Shown: positions 36,323 through 45,829 of the stretch, in pieces
Position numbering within the stretch: the stretch's first letter is position 1
Layout: each line of letters starts with the position of its first letter
Origin: Brevundimonas sp. SORGH_AS_0993
Lineage (GTDB): Bacteria; Pseudomonadota; Alphaproteobacteria; Caulobacterales; Caulobacteraceae
Assembly (NCBI RefSeq): GCF_030818545.1
Contig: NZ_JAUTAH010000001.1
Coordinates: forward strand, 2,485,001 to 2,549,000
DNA: 64,000 bases
Direction: 5' to 3'
Translations under genes and position numbers: made by a program
The notes under the pieces: generated by a model
Told to the model about the DNA's origin: nothing
Databases searched by the model: none
The model's input: the letters and a program-made list of their open reading frames with translations, nothing else

Positions 36323-36435
36323 AAAACCGGGGCTTCGCGCGCATATTGCCGGGCTTGAGGGGAACGTGGCGCAGGCCGCGCCATTCCGCTCATCACGACA
36401 CACGCTTTATCTGACCACATAAGGAAACGACGCCC

Positions 36436-36969
36436 ATTCGCCGTCCCATGCAAGCGCCGCCCGTGAAGGACGGGCCGCGTATGAACCAGGATATCCGCTC
36501 GCCCCGCGTTCTGCTCATTGATCAGAACGGCGAGAAGCAGGGCGTCATGCCGACCTCCGCCGCGCTGGAAGCCGCCGAAGAGGCCGGAATGGATCTGGTC
36601 GAGATCGTCTCCACCTCCGAACCGCCGGTGGCCAAGATCCTCGATTACGGCAAGCACCGTTTCCAGGAGCAGAAGAAGAAGGCCGAGCAGCGCAAGCGCC
36701 AGAAGGTCGTCGAGCTGAAGGAAATCAAGCTCCGGCCCAACATCGACACCCACGACTATGAGGTGAAGGCCAAGGCCATGCACCGCTTCTTCGACGAGGG
36801 CGACAAGGTGAAGGTCACTTTGCGCTTCCGCGGTCGTGAAATGGCGCACCCCGAACTGGGCATGAAGCTGCTGAACAAGGTCCAGGCCGACTTCGACGAG
36901 GTCGCCAAGGTCGAGTTCGCGCCCAAAATGGAAGGCCGCCAGATGATCATGATCCTGGCCCCGCGCTGA
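36436..36969 (+). CDS. infC: Translation initiation factor IF-3 (ATT start)
   Basis: IF-3 checks the start codon on the 30S subunit. The N-domain [37 protein letters not shown], the lysine-rich linker [15 protein letters not shown] and the C-domain [28 protein letters not shown] are all present. I start it at ATT 36436, giving (M)[14 protein letters not shown], because related IF-3s begin [10 protein letters not shown] and AAGGA lies about 10 nt before the ATT; from ATG 36448 that site would be 22 nt away. An ATT start is the classical device by which IF-3 limits its own synthesis. Length 177 residues is normal. Confidence 0.93.
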   Translation: MRRPMQAPPVKDGPRMNQDIRSPRVLLIDQNGEKQGVMPTSAALEAAEEAGMDLVEIVSTSEPPVAKILDYGKHRFQEQKKKAEQRKRQKVVELKEIKLRPNIDTHDYEVKAKAMHRFFDEGDKVKVTLRFRGREMAHPELGMKLLNKVQADFDEVAKVEFAPKMEGRQMIMILAPR

Positions 36970-36992
36970 TCGCGATCCCTCGCTGAACATCG

Positions 36993-37025
36993 AACGCCCT
37001 GGTCGAAAGACCGGGGCGTTTTTTG
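36993..37025 (+). terminator. Rho-independent terminator after infC
   Basis: Inverted arms AACGCCC-t-GGTC and GACC-g-GGGCGTT around GAAA, followed by a T-run. It separates infC from the S9 peptidase, and so from rpmI/rplT further on. Confidence 0.9.
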
Positions 37026-37096
37026 TTTTTCGGACGCAACGGGTTGTCTGATCCTTCGTCTTCTGGTTGAGCTTGACCGTGGAGATGGGGGCGTCG

Positions 37097-39103
37097 ATGC
37101 GGAAGTTCGGGCGGGCCAGACGGCTTGCGGCGTTGGGCGGGCTGTTGGTCCTTTGCGTCGTCGGACGCCCCGCCCAGGCGGACCCCGCGCCCGACCAGCC
37201 CGCGCCGCCCGCGCTTGAGGCTCCCGAGCTTGAGGCTTACGCCGCCTCGCCCGCCGTCGATCTGATGGCGCTGTCGCCCAGCGGAAAGCGGGTCGCGCGG
37301 GTCGCCGTGGCGGGTGAGGAGCGGGTGATCGCCGTCACCCATCTGGACACGGGCCAACTTCTGTTCACCGCGACCCTGGGCGACTCCAAGGTGCGCGACC
37401 TGGCCTGGATCGGAGAGGAACGGGTGCTGGTCGTGGCGTCCGAAACGCGCGCCATTCCCATGCTGGGCGTGCCGAAATCGGAGCTTTACTTCGGCGTCAT
37501 CGCGGACCTAGCCACCGGCAAGCTGGTCCGCGTGCTGGACCGGACCGAGGATGTCCTGCCCGTGCTTTACGGGCCGGCTTCGGTGCGAAAAGCCGACGCG
37601 GGCGAGACCGTGTTCGTGCGCGGCGTGACCGTCACCTCCGATGCGATCGACCTCTACCGGATCGACCTCAGAAACGGCCGAGGCCGGGCGGTGCAGCCGA
37701 TGGATCGGGAGACGGGCGACTATGTGCTGGACCGCACCGGAGCTTTGCTGGCGCGGGCGCGCTATGTCGAGAGAAGCCGTGTGTGGACGATGCAGTTGCC
37801 GCGCGACGGCCGGTTCCGCGACGCCTGGTCCGTGACGGAGCCGATCGACACGCCGCAATTCCTGGGCATGGGCCGCTCGCCCCGCACGGTGGTGGTCGGG
37901 GCGGATCGACCGGACCTGACCGGCAGCGACCCCGAGGCCGAAGGCGCGGTGCTGTTCGAGGTGAATGTCGATACCGGGGAATGGACCCGCCTACCGTTCG
38001 AGCACGATCCCGACCAGCTGTTGCACCACCCTGAGACCCGTCTGTTGATCGGCGCCGCTCGCGTCGAGGAGGACGGCGAACACTATGAGTTCATTGAACC
38101 GACGGCGGCAAGCCGCTGGCGTTCGATCCAGCGTGCGTTGCAGGGCAAGCCGGCCCGTCTGGTGTCGTGGAGCGACGACCTGAGACGCATCCTGATCTTC
38201 ACCGACACGGAAGACTCCGGCCTGTATCAACTGGTCGATTTCGACCGCGGCGTCGCCGACGTGCTGGCCGAGGCCTATCCGACGATCACGCCCCAGCAGG
38301 TCGGCGCCGTGCGTCCGATCCGGTACGCCGCCGCCGATGGTCTTGAGATTTCCGGCTATCTGACCCTGCCGCCCGGTGTCGAGACGGCCGATAATCTGCC
38401 GCTGATCGTCCTGGCGCACGGCGGGCCGGCGTCGCGCGACGTGTCGGGCTTCGACTGGCAGGCCCAGGCCCTGGCCTCGCGCGGCTATGCGGTCCTGCAG
38501 GCCAATTTCCGCGGCTCCACAGGCTACGGCCGCACCTTCCTGGAAGCCGGCTATGGCGAATGGGGCCGCAAGATGCAGACCGACCTGTCGGACGGCGTCC
38601 GGTGGCTGGCGGGCCAGGGGATGATCGACCCCGAGCGCGTCTGCATCGTCGGCGCCAGCTATGGCGGTTACGCCGCCATGGCCGGTCTGACGCTGGATCG
38701 CGGCGTCTATCGTTGCGCGGTGTCCTACGCCGGGGTTTCCGACCTACGGCGCATGGTCAACTGGGAAGCCCGGCAACAGGAACGGCGCGACAATCAGACG
38801 GTGCGCTACTGGAACCGATTCATGGGCGCGGCCCGCCTGAACGACCGGGCGGTGGACGCCCTGTCGCCCGCCTTTCTGGCCGAGACGGTGGACAAGCCCC
38901 TGCTGCTGATTCACGGCCGCGACGACACCGTCGTGCCTATCGAGCAGAGCCGCGTCATGGCCGAAGCGATGCGGCGCGCCGCAAAGCCGGTGGAGCTGAT
39001 CGAGCTGACGGGCGAGGACCACTGGATGTCGCGGGCCGAGACCCGGCTGAGAGCCCTGCGCGAGACAGTGCGCTTTCTGGAAGCGAACAATCCGCCTCGC
39101 TAG
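37097..39103 (+). CDS. S9-family serine peptidase, secreted
   Basis: A 668-residue prolyl-oligopeptidase-family protein, second of its kind in the window but only distantly similar to the one at 8916. The signal peptide (MRKFGRARRLAALGGLLVLCVVGRPAQA) leads to a propeller domain and a C-terminal hydrolase with LAHGGPASRD, nucleophile GASYGGYAA (Ser near 521), HGRDDTVVP and GEDHWMSR. In-frame ATGs at 37085 and 37097 are both possible; the latter starts the signal peptide. It is inserted between infC and rpmI. Confidence 0.88.
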   Translation: MRKFGRARRLAALGGLLVLCVVGRPAQADPAPDQPAPPALEAPELEAYAASPAVDLMALSPSGKRVARVAVAGEERVIAVTHLDTGQLLFTATLGDSKVRDLAWIGEERVLVVASETRAIPMLGVPKSELYFGVIADLATGKLVRVLDRTEDVLPVLYGPASVRKADAGETVFVRGVTVTSDAIDLYRIDLRNGRGRAVQPMDRETGDYVLDRTGALLARARYVERSRVWTMQLPRDGRFRDAWSVTEPIDTPQFLGMGRSPRTVVVGADRPDLTGSDPEAEGAVLFEVNVDTGEWTRLPFEHDPDQLLHHPETRLLIGAARVEEDGEHYEFIEPTAASRWRSIQRALQGKPARLVSWSDDLRRILIFTDTEDSGLYQLVDFDRGVADVLAEAYPTITPQQVGAVRPIRYAAADGLEISGYLTLPPGVETADNLPLIVLAHGGPASRDVSGFDWQAQALASRGYAVLQANFRGSTGYGRTFLEAGYGEWGRKMQTDLSDGVRWLAGQGMIDPERVCIVGASYGGYAAMAGLTLDRGVYRCAVSYAGVSDLRRMVNWEARQQERRDNQTVRYWNRFMGAARLNDRAVDALSPAFLAETVDKPLLLIHGRDDTVVPIEQSRVMAEAMRRAAKPVELIELTGEDHWMSRAETRLRALRETVRFLEANNPPR

Positions 39104-39131
39104 TCGGCCGGCGTCGGGCTAGATCATCGGC

Positions 39132-40430
39132 ATGACGACGTCTCCTGGTTCGCCCAAGGTCCGCGCCCCCGTGCTGGCGGTGCTGTTTTCGGTGGTGTTC
39201 ATCAATCTGGTCGGGTTCGGGCTGGTGGTGCCGCTCTTGCCCTTCTTCGCCCAGAGCCTGAAGGCCGAGGCGTGGCAGATCACCCTGATGTTCTCGGCCT
39301 ATTCGCTGGGGCAGTTCTTCGCCGAGCCGTTCTGGGGGCGGCTGTCGGACCGGATCGGGCGCAAGCCGGTGCTGCTGGCGACCCTGACGGCCAATGCGGT
39401 CGGCTATGTGATGCTGGCCTTCGCGCCCAACATCTGGCTGGCGATCGCGGTGCGGCTGTTCACCGGCCTGGGCGCGGGAAACATCTCGACGGTCCAGGGC
39501 TATGTCGCCGATGTGACCCCGCCCGAGCAGAGGGCCGGACGGATGGGTCTGATCGGGGCCGCCTTCGGCCTGGGCTTCATCGTCGGGCCGGGGCTGGGCG
39601 GGCTGCTGACCCAGCCGCAGTTGGGCCATATCGGATACCAACTGCCCATCTTCCTGGCGGCGGCTCTGGCGGCCCTGGCCGCGCTGGGGGTGATCGTCTT
39701 CCTGCGCGAAAGCCGGGCCAAGGCCGATCCGGCCGCGCCGCGCCCGGCCTTCCTGTCCGGTCTGCGCGACGCACGGACCAATCCGGTGGTGTCGCGTGTG
39801 CTGGTCGTGACCCTGATCTACATGGCCGGCTTTTCGGCCATGGAGAGCGTCTTCGGCCTGTGGGCCGAGCAGCGCTATGCGTGGGGGGCGCGCGAGGTGG
39901 GGCTCAGCTTCATGATCGTGGGCCTCGTCTCGGTGCTGAACCAGGGGTTCCTGGCCGGGCGGCTGGCGCGGCGGTTCGGGGAATCGCGCGTGCTGGCGAC
40001 GGGGATGCTGCTGTTCGGGACGTCGCTGGTGCTGCAGGTCGTGGCGCCCGTCGCCTGGTTTCCGGCCATGCGGCTGGAGATCGGCGCCCTGACGATCCCG
40101 GTCGTGCAGGGCTGGATCGTTCCGATCGTGATGGCGGTGGGGGCCTGCGGCATGTCGCTGGCCATGCCCAATATCTCGGCCATGATCAGCCGCGCCTCTC
40201 CGCCCGACCGCCAGGGCGCCATGCTGGGGCTGAACATGGCCTCCAGCTCCATCGCGCGCATCTTCGGCCCCATGGTCGCCGGCGCCCTGTTCTCGGGCCT
40301 GGGACACGACTGGCCCTTCCTGGTCGGCGCCCTCTTGACGATTCCGGCGGCGGTGATGGCGATCAATGCGGGCCGGGCGATCCAGCGCGGCCGGAAGACC
40401 GATGCGGCGCTCTCGCAATCCCCGTCCTGA
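39132..40430 (+). CDS. MFS transporter (TetA/TCR-like drug:proton antiporter family)
   Basis: A 432-residue, 12-helix major facilitator. The loop 2-3 signature GRLSDRIGRKPVLL is near residues 74-87, and the helix-5 motif FGLGFIVGPGLGG is typical of the drug-proton antiporter (TCR/TetA-like) group. The substrate is unknown. It starts 28 bp after the S9 peptidase stop and may be co-transcribed with it. The gene pair separates infC from rpmI-rplT. Confidence 0.88.
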   Translation: MTTSPGSPKVRAPVLAVLFSVVFINLVGFGLVVPLLPFFAQSLKAEAWQITLMFSAYSLGQFFAEPFWGRLSDRIGRKPVLLATLTANAVGYVMLAFAPNIWLAIAVRLFTGLGAGNISTVQGYVADVTPPEQRAGRMGLIGAAFGLGFIVGPGLGGLLTQPQLGHIGYQLPIFLAAALAALAALGVIVFLRESRAKADPAAPRPAFLSGLRDARTNPVVSRVLVVTLIYMAGFSAMESVFGLWAEQRYAWGAREVGLSFMIVGLVSVLNQGFLAGRLARRFGESRVLATGMLLFGTSLVLQVVAPVAWFPAMRLEIGALTIPVVQGWIVPIVMAVGACGMSLAMPNISAMISRASPPDRQGAMLGLNMASSSIARIFGPMVAGALFSGLGHDWPFLVGALLTIPAAVMAINAGRAIQRGRKTDAALSQSPS

Positions 40431-40546
40431 GACTCATCTTGCGCCGGATGCGGTCTTCGCGTAGAAGCCGCGCCTTCGCGTACCGAACCGCCGGGCGAAC
40501 AGGCATGCCTGGGCGGTTCTTAAACTCTGAGGAAACACCGAAAGAC

Positions 40547-40576
40547 GGGCTCAAGCAGCTCTAAGAGCGGTAGCCC
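40547..40576 (+). repeat. Palindromic element copy 4, rpmI leader
   Basis: Outer arm GGGCT, CAAGCA, a short inner stem GCTC-TAA-GAGC, GGT, and outer arm AGCCC. It is the smallest copy and shares only the CAAGCA/GNT core and the CT/AG end of the outer stem with the others; the rest of both stems differs but still pairs. It ends 18 bp before the rpmI start, directly before its AAGGAG site. Confidence 0.7.
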
Positions 40577-40594
40577 CTCAAAAAGGAGACTGAA

Positions 40595-40792
40595 ATGCCG
40601 AAACTGAAGACGAAGTCGGGCGCCAAGAAGCGCTTCAAATTCACGGCCACGGGCAAGGTGAAGGCCGGGGTTGCGGGCAAGCGTCACCGCTTGATCAGCC
40701 ACAACTCGAAATACATCCGCCAGAACCGCGGCACCGAGACGATGTCCGACGCCGACGCCAAGAAGATCAAGTCCTACATGCCCTACGCCTGA
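40595..40792 (+). CDS. rpmI: 50S ribosomal protein L35
   Basis: A 65-residue basic ribosomal protein ([43 protein letters not shown]). AAGGAG lies 7 nt before the ATG. It is followed 110 bp later by rplT, the normal partner. Each of the two genes has its own copy of the palindromic element in its leader, which may relate to ribosomal-protein control. Confidence 0.98.
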   Translation: MPKLKTKSGAKKRFKFTATGKVKAGVAGKRHRLISHNSKYIRQNRGTETMSDADAKKIKSYMPYA

Positions 40793-40840
40793 TCGGCGCC
40801 GGGTTCACAGACGATCTTCCGCACTGAATTTGAACAACAG

Positions 40841-40880
40841 TCCCTCAAGCAGCAAGCCGCCGCGCGGCGCGCGATAGGGA
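40841..40880 (+). repeat. Palindromic element copy 3, rplT leader
   Basis: Outer arm TCCCT, CAAGCA, an inner stem with GC closing pairs and a GCCGC-CGC-GCGGC tip, GAT, and outer arm AGGGA. The outer stem extends to 7 bp (AGTCCCT/AGGGACT, 40839-40882). It lies between rpmI and rplT, ending 20 bp before the rplT start, in a clearly non-coding position. Confidence 0.75.
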
Positions 40881-40901
40881 CTTCCCAAAGGGAAAAACAT
40901 C

Positions 40902-41255
40902 ATGGCTCGCGTCAAACGTGGCGTAACTTCGCACGCCAAGCACAAGAAGGTTCTGGAGCAGGCCAAGGGCTTCCAGGGCCGTCGCAAGAACACCATCCGC
41001 ACGGCCAAGGCCGCCGTCGACCGCGCCGGGCAATACGCCTATCGCGACCGTCGCGCCAAGAAGCGCAACTTCCGCGCCCTGTGGATCCAGCGCATCAACG
41101 CCGCCGCCCGTGTCGAAGGCTTCACCTACAGCCAGTTCATCAACGGCCTGAACAAGGCCGGCATCGAATTGGACCGCAAGGTTCTGGCCGCCATCGCTGC
41201 CGACGGCGCCGGCTTCAAGGCCATCGCCGACAAGGTCCGCGCCGCCCTGGCCTAA
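40902..41255 (+). CDS. rplT: 50S ribosomal protein L20
   Basis: A 117-residue basic ribosomal protein that is needed early in 50S assembly and in many bacteria represses its own operon by binding the leader. The family sequence is complete ([55 protein letters not shown]). It has its own AAAGGGA site about 10 nt before the ATG. A terminator follows at 41321. Confidence 0.98.
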   Translation: MARVKRGVTSHAKHKKVLEQAKGFQGRRKNTIRTAKAAVDRAGQYAYRDRRAKKRNFRALWIQRINAAARVEGFTYSQFINGLNKAGIELDRKVLAAIAADGAGFKAIADKVRAALA

Positions 41256-41320
41256 GCCGGATCGCGCCGGCGTCGCTCAAGCCGCGAACGACCGCATCAC
41301 GCGCATGGCGAACAAGACTG

Positions 41321-41355
41321 ACGCCCGCTCCGGCTTCGCCGGGGCGGGCGTTCTT
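41321..41355 (+). terminator. Rho-independent terminator after rplT
   Basis: A long stem (ACGCCCGC-t-CCGGC paired with GCCGG-g-GCGGGCGT) around TTC, followed by a short T-rich tail, 65 bp after the rplT stop. Confidence 0.85.
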
Positions 41356-41432
41356 CGTTGTCGGGGCGTCGCGTCGTCGTGCGTCGGCGTTCCGCGTTCG
41401 TCCTTACGGACGCCCTGGAGGGGTGATCGACC

Positions 41433-43034
41433 TTATGCGGCGCAAGGGGCCGAGGCGGCTTCGGCTGCGGCCGCGGTCATGATCTGACGGATGGCGTTCA
41501 GAAGGGCGTCCGGCTGGATCGGCTTTTGCGCCACGCCGTCCATGCCGGCGGCGCGATAGTCCAGGGCGTCATGTTCGTCGGCGTTGGCGGTCAGGGCCAG
41601 GATCGGCAGATGCGCCGCCGGACCGGACAGGGCGCGGATGGCGCGGGTGGCGGCGATGCCGTCCATGACCGGCATGTTGATGTCCATCAGCACCAGGTCG
41701 AAGGGGCGGGCGGCGACGGCCTCCAGCGCCTGTCGGCCGTTCTCGGCCGTCTCCAGGGTGCAGCCGAACATCTCCAGCACCCGGGCCGCGACGAAGCGGT
41801 TGGTGACGTTGTCGTCGACCACCAGAACATGAAGGGTGTCGTGGGGCGTGGGCGGGGCCGGCGGCGTCGCCACGGCGGTCGGGGAGGCGGCGGGCCGCAG
41901 GGGCAGCCGCACCTGGAACCGCGCGCCGCCCTGGGGCGAGGTCGACAGGCCGATGGCGCCGCCCATCCGCTCGGCGATCTGACGGCAGATGGCCAGGCCC
42001 AGGCCCGCGCCTGCGCCTTCCCGACCCGCCTTGCCGGTGTTGAAGGGGTCGAAGATGCCGGCCGCCGCCGCCTCGGGCACGCCGGGGCCGCTGTCGTCGA
42101 TGGTCAGGACGACCTGACCGTCCGCCCGGCTTTCGATACGGGCCACGACCTCGCCTTGCGTGGTGAACTTCAGGGCGTTGCCGATCAGATTGTTCAGCAG
42201 TTGCTTCAGTCGCATCCCGTCCGCCTGCACCCACGGGGCGGCCAGGCGCGGTTCGACGCGCAGGGCCAGGCCCTTTTCCTCGGCGCGGGCGCGCCACAGG
42301 GCGTCGATGTCGAAGGCGACGGCCGCCAGGTCCAGCGGCTCCTCCTCCAGGGTCAGCATGCCGGCCGAGGCGCGCGACATGTCCAGGGCGTCGGTCAGCA
42401 GGCGCAGCAGGCTCTGGCCCGAATCGATGATGGTGCGGACGTAGGGGCGCAGTTCCTGCTGCTCCAGCTTCCTGTCCATCAGGGCGGCGACGCCCAGCAC
42501 GCCGTTCAGGGGGGTGCGGATCTCGTGACTCATCACCGCCAGGAACTCGGACTTGGCGCGGCTGGAGGCGACGGCCTCGGCCTCGGCGGCGGCCAGATCG
42601 CGGGCCAGGGCCCCCATCTCCTCGGCCCGCTGGCGGTGCAGGGCGGCGCCGGCCTGAACGACCTGCAGGGCTGTGCCGACGCCGATGTAGCGTCCCTCCG
42701 ACACCACGATGAACCCGCCCAGCAAGGCGCCCAGTTCGGCCGTGCCATAGGCGTGGAAGAAGGTCTCGGCGCTGGTGGCGGCCTCGGCCACGGGGGCGTT
42801 GCGGTCCATCAGGCTGTCGGCGGGCTTGCGCGCATACAGGGCGCGCCCGAACTCGGCCGCCATGCGCAGGGTGAAGGCGTTGCGCTCGATCAGCCCCAGC
42901 GGCCTGCCGTCGTCGGCGACCACGGCCAGGGCCAGGGTGTTGGGTTCGGCCTGAAATCGTTCGAACACCTCGGCGCCCGAGGCGGTCGGGGCCACCGGCG
43001 CGATCAAGTCGACGAAATCACCGATCAGCGGCAT
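41433..43034 (-). CDS. Hybrid sensor histidine kinase/response regulator
   Basis: A 533-residue cytosolic hybrid kinase. Residues 1-130 form a CBS-pair-like sensor region (LALAVVADDGRPLGLIERNAF, GGFIVVSEGRYIGVGTALQVV). The dimerisation domain has His170 in MSHEIRTPLNG, the ATPase domain has its N-box NNLIGNALKF (281-290) and GAGLGLAI, and a receiver domain has Asp451 in LVLMDINMPVMDG. No transmembrane helix is seen. ATG 43034 has GAGGTGGGG upstream; a 35-residue upstream extension is discarded. Signal and output are unknown. Confidence 0.9.
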   Translation of the reverse strand: MPLIGDFVDLIAPVAPTASGAEVFERFQAEPNTLALAVVADDGRPLGLIERNAFTLRMAAEFGRALYARKPADSLMDRNAPVAEAATSAETFFHAYGTAELGALLGGFIVVSEGRYIGVGTALQVVQAGAALHRQRAEEMGALARDLAAAEAEAVASSRAKSEFLAVMSHEIRTPLNGVLGVAALMDRKLEQQELRPYVRTIIDSGQSLLRLLTDALDMSRASAGMLTLEEEPLDLAAVAFDIDALWRARAEEKGLALRVEPRLAAPWVQADGMRLKQLLNNLIGNALKFTTQGEVVARIESRADGQVVLTIDDSGPGVPEAAAAGIFDPFNTGKAGREGAGAGLGLAICRQIAERMGGAIGLSTSPQGGARFQVRLPLRPAASPTAVATPPAPPTPHDTLHVLVVDDNVTNRFVAARVLEMFGCTLETAENGRQALEAVAARPFDLVLMDINMPVMDGIAATRAIRALSGPAAHLPILALTANADEHDALDYRAAGMDGVAQKPIQPDALLNAIRQIMTAAAAEAASAPCAA

Positions 43035-43194
43035 CGCGGTCCCCACCTCAAAGCCGGTAAGGTCTAGCCCACGAGGTTTAACGCCAGCTTTGCCGTTCGT
43101 GAACCTTTCGCAGCGGCTTTTCGACAGTCGCTCTGTCAACGGATGAAAAATGCGCGGGCTAGGCCCGGCGGGGCGGTCGGCCTAGAATAGGGGC

Positions 43195-44217
43195 ATGACG
43201 GCACGCCCCCTGTTCCGCGGCCTGACGGCCCTCCTCTGCCTGTCCAGTCTGGCCTGGGCGGGTTGGGCGCAAGCCCAGACCCAGGCCCAGGCCCCAGCGC
43301 GGGCCGAACCGCGGCGGGTCGCCCTGACCATCGACGACCTGCCATTTCAGGCCGGACCGCAAATCCTGTGCGACCGTGCCGCGGCCCTGACGCTGACGCG
43401 GCGGTTCGTGGACATGCTGCGGCCCTTGCACACCCATGCGACGGGCTTCGTGAATGAGGGCGACGCCTGCCCCGGCGCCGGCCGAGCGGTTCTGACGGCG
43501 GCCTTGAGCGTGTGGACGGGCGCGGGCCTGGACCTGGGCAACCACACAGCCCATCACCTCGATCTGGACAAGACGACGGTGGGGGCCTGGCTGGCCGATG
43601 TCGATGCGGGCGCGGCCGTGACGCGGGGCGTCCTGAGGGCGCGGGGAAGGCCGTTGCGCTGGTTCCGCCATCCCTATCTCTCGACCGGCGACACCCGGGC
43701 CAAGCACGACGCGGCGGCCGAGGGCCTGGCCCTACGCGGCTACGCCGTCGCTCCGGTCACGATCGCCGCCAACGACTGGATGTTCGCCGACGCCTATCGC
43801 AAGGCCCAGGGTTTGGGCGACGCCGCCCTGATGCGCCGAATCGGCGAGGCCTATGTGGCCTATACGGCGGCGGTGCTGGATTTCGCCGGGCCCTTCAGCG
43901 CCGAGGTCGCCGGCGGGCGAGAGCCGCCCCAGGTTCTGCTGGTGCACGCCAGCGCCCTGAACCAGGACTGGTATCCGCGGATTCACGCCCTTTTCCTGGC
44001 GCGGGGCTATCGGTTCGTCCCGTTGCAACAGGTCCTGGCGGACCCGCTCTATCGGCGGCCCGACGCCTTCGTGGATCACGACGGAGGAACCTGGCTGCAC
44101 CGCTGGCGACAGGCGGACGGGGCGACGGACCGCTATGAGCCGGCGCCCCCGGCCTGGATCGTCCAGGCCCTGTCGACGCCCCCCGAAGGCTTGGCCGCCC
44201 TTGCGCCCAAGTCGTAA
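43195..44217 (+). CDS. Polysaccharide deacetylase family protein, secreted
   Basis: A 340-residue NodB-homology deacetylase. A signal peptide ends near AQAQ (residue 28). Catalytic motifs are TIDDLP (Asp47/Asp48) and HTAHHLDLD with the metal-binding H117-x3-H121, followed by [12 protein letters not shown]. It removes acetyl groups from N-acetylglucosamine polymers such as peptidoglycan or exopolysaccharide; which one is unknown. It is divergent from the hybrid kinase gene, which might control it. Confidence 0.87.
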   Translation: MTARPLFRGLTALLCLSSLAWAGWAQAQTQAQAPARAEPRRVALTIDDLPFQAGPQILCDRAAALTLTRRFVDMLRPLHTHATGFVNEGDACPGAGRAVLTAALSVWTGAGLDLGNHTAHHLDLDKTTVGAWLADVDAGAAVTRGVLRARGRPLRWFRHPYLSTGDTRAKHDAAAEGLALRGYAVAPVTIAANDWMFADAYRKAQGLGDAALMRRIGEAYVAYTAAVLDFAGPFSAEVAGGREPPQVLLVHASALNQDWYPRIHALFLARGYRFVPLQQVLADPLYRRPDAFVDHDGGTWLHRWRQADGATDRYEPAPPAWIVQALSTPPEGLAALAPKS

Positions 44218-44303
44218 TTTTCGTCCGGGGCGGGGTTCAAGACCCTGTCGGCGGCGCCAGGCGGTTCCGTCCGAACCGATCATGCTCTAAGGCACGGGCC
44301 ATA

Positions 44304-45380
44304 ATGACCGATCTCGCCACACTCGAACTCGAACTGATCAACGCCATCGGCAGCGCCGAAAGCGTCGCCGCCCTGGAGGAGGTGCGCGTCGCCGCCCTGG
44401 GCAAGTCCGGCTCCGTCTCGGGCCTGCTGAAGGGCATGGGCGCCATGAGCCCGGACGAGCGCCGCGAGAAGGGACCGATGATCAACGGCCTGCGCGACCG
44501 CGTCGCCTCGGCCATCGCCGCGCGCAAGGCCGAACTGGAGGCCGCCGAACTGGATGCGCGGCTTCAGGCCGAACGCATCGACCTGACCCTGCCGGCCCGG
44601 CCGCGCCGGAAGGGCGGGGTCCATCCCACCATGCAGACGATGGACGAGATGATCGCCCTCTTCGCCGAAATGGGTTTCGCGGTGGCGGAAGGCCCCGACA
44701 TCGAGGACGACTTCCACAACTTCACCGCCCTGAACTTCCCGCCCAAACATCCGGCGCGGGAGATGCACGACACCTTCTTCCTGAAGCCCGACCCCGAGAC
44801 GGGCGAGCGCAAGGTGCTGCGGACCCACACCAGCCCGGTGCAGGTCCGCACCATGATGTCACAGACGCCGCCGATCCGCATCGTCGCGCCGGGCCGTACC
44901 TTCCGCAAGGATTCGGACGCCACCCACACGCCGATGTTCCACCAGATCGAAGGTCTGGTGATCGACCGCGACATCCATATGGGGCATCTGAAGACCACGT
45001 TGGAAACCTTCATCGCCCGCTTCTTCGAACTGGACGCGGTTCAGGCGCGGTTCCGCCCGCACCACTTCCCCTTCACCGAGCCGTCGGCCGAGATGGACAT
45101 TCGCTGCGACCGTTCCGGCGGGAAGCTGGTGTTCAACACCGGCGACGACTGGCTGGAGATTCTGGGCTGCGGGATGGTGCATCCCAATGTGCTGCGGAAC
45201 TGCGGCATCGACCCGAACGAGTATCAGGGCTTCGCCTTCGGCATGGGCGTGGACCGCCTGGCCATGCTCAAATACGGCGTGCCCGACCTGCGCCCCATGT
45301 TCGAGGCCGACACCCGCTGGCTGGCCCACTACGGCTTCTCGGCCTTCGCCGCCCCCAACCCGGCCTCGGGCCTGAGCTGA
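44304..45380 (+). CDS. pheS: Phenylalanyl-tRNA synthetase alpha subunit
   Basis: A 358-residue class II synthetase catalytic subunit. The N-terminal coiled-coil arm (about 1-100) is followed by motif 1 around [28 protein letters not shown], motif 2 [16 protein letters not shown] and motif 3 [22 protein letters not shown]. All are intact. The beta-subunit gene pheT follows after one inserted small gene. Confidence 0.97.
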   Translation: MTDLATLELELINAIGSAESVAALEEVRVAALGKSGSVSGLLKGMGAMSPDERREKGPMINGLRDRVASAIAARKAELEAAELDARLQAERIDLTLPARPRRKGGVHPTMQTMDEMIALFAEMGFAVAEGPDIEDDFHNFTALNFPPKHPAREMHDTFFLKPDPETGERKVLRTHTSPVQVRTMMSQTPPIRIVAPGRTFRKDSDATHTPMFHQIEGLVIDRDIHMGHLKTTLETFIARFFELDAVQARFRPHHFPFTEPSAEMDIRCDRSGGKLVFNTGDDWLEILGCGMVHPNVLRNCGIDPNEYQGFAFGMGVDRLAMLKYGVPDLRPMFEADTRWLAHYGFSAFAAPNPASGLS

Positions 45381-45433
45381 TCCCATGACTGACGGGGCTC
45401 CGGCCGCGTCATACCGATTAAAAGGCTGAAGTA

Positions 45434-45829
45434 ATGGCGCGTTTGCCGATCAACCGACCCGTCAATCTTGCACGCGACTTGACCCAGACGACGTTCGAGA
45501 ACGTCGATCTGAACCTGCACGATCTTTATCAGCATTGCCGCGACAAGGGTGCGGTCGTGGGGCGCGCCTTCACCGGCTGCCGGCTGGATGGTCCGGCGAT
45601 CGTTCTGGTCGGGCCTGGCACGACGTTTGACGAGACGAACTTTGGCGACTCTCGCGGCGGCATGAAGAATCTTCTGCTTCAGCCGATGGGGGATAAGGCG
45701 CTGGGCACGATTCCGATGCACGACTGCACCTTTATCGGCTGCGAGTTCTATAATGTCGGCTTCACCGGAGCCGCAGAAATTCTGGAGCAGCTGGCGGCCG
45801 TTCCTACCGTGGCGGGACAGACGGCATGA
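45434..45829 (+). CDS. Small protein of unknown function between pheS and pheT
   Basis: A 131-residue protein with no family I recognise. It contains short beta-like stretches reminiscent of pentapeptide-type turns ([59 protein letters not shown]). The gene is less GC-rich than pheS and pheT, suggesting later arrival. Its stop overlaps the pheT start as ATGA, so it is translated with pheT. A role in phenylalanyl-tRNA synthesis is possible only by position. Confidence 0.75.
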   Translation: MARLPINRPVNLARDLTQTTFENVDLNLHDLYQHCRDKGAVVGRAFTGCRLDGPAIVLVGPGTTFDETNFGDSRGGMKNLLLQPMGDKALGTIPMHDCTFIGCEFYNVGFTGAAEILEQLAAVPTVAGQTA

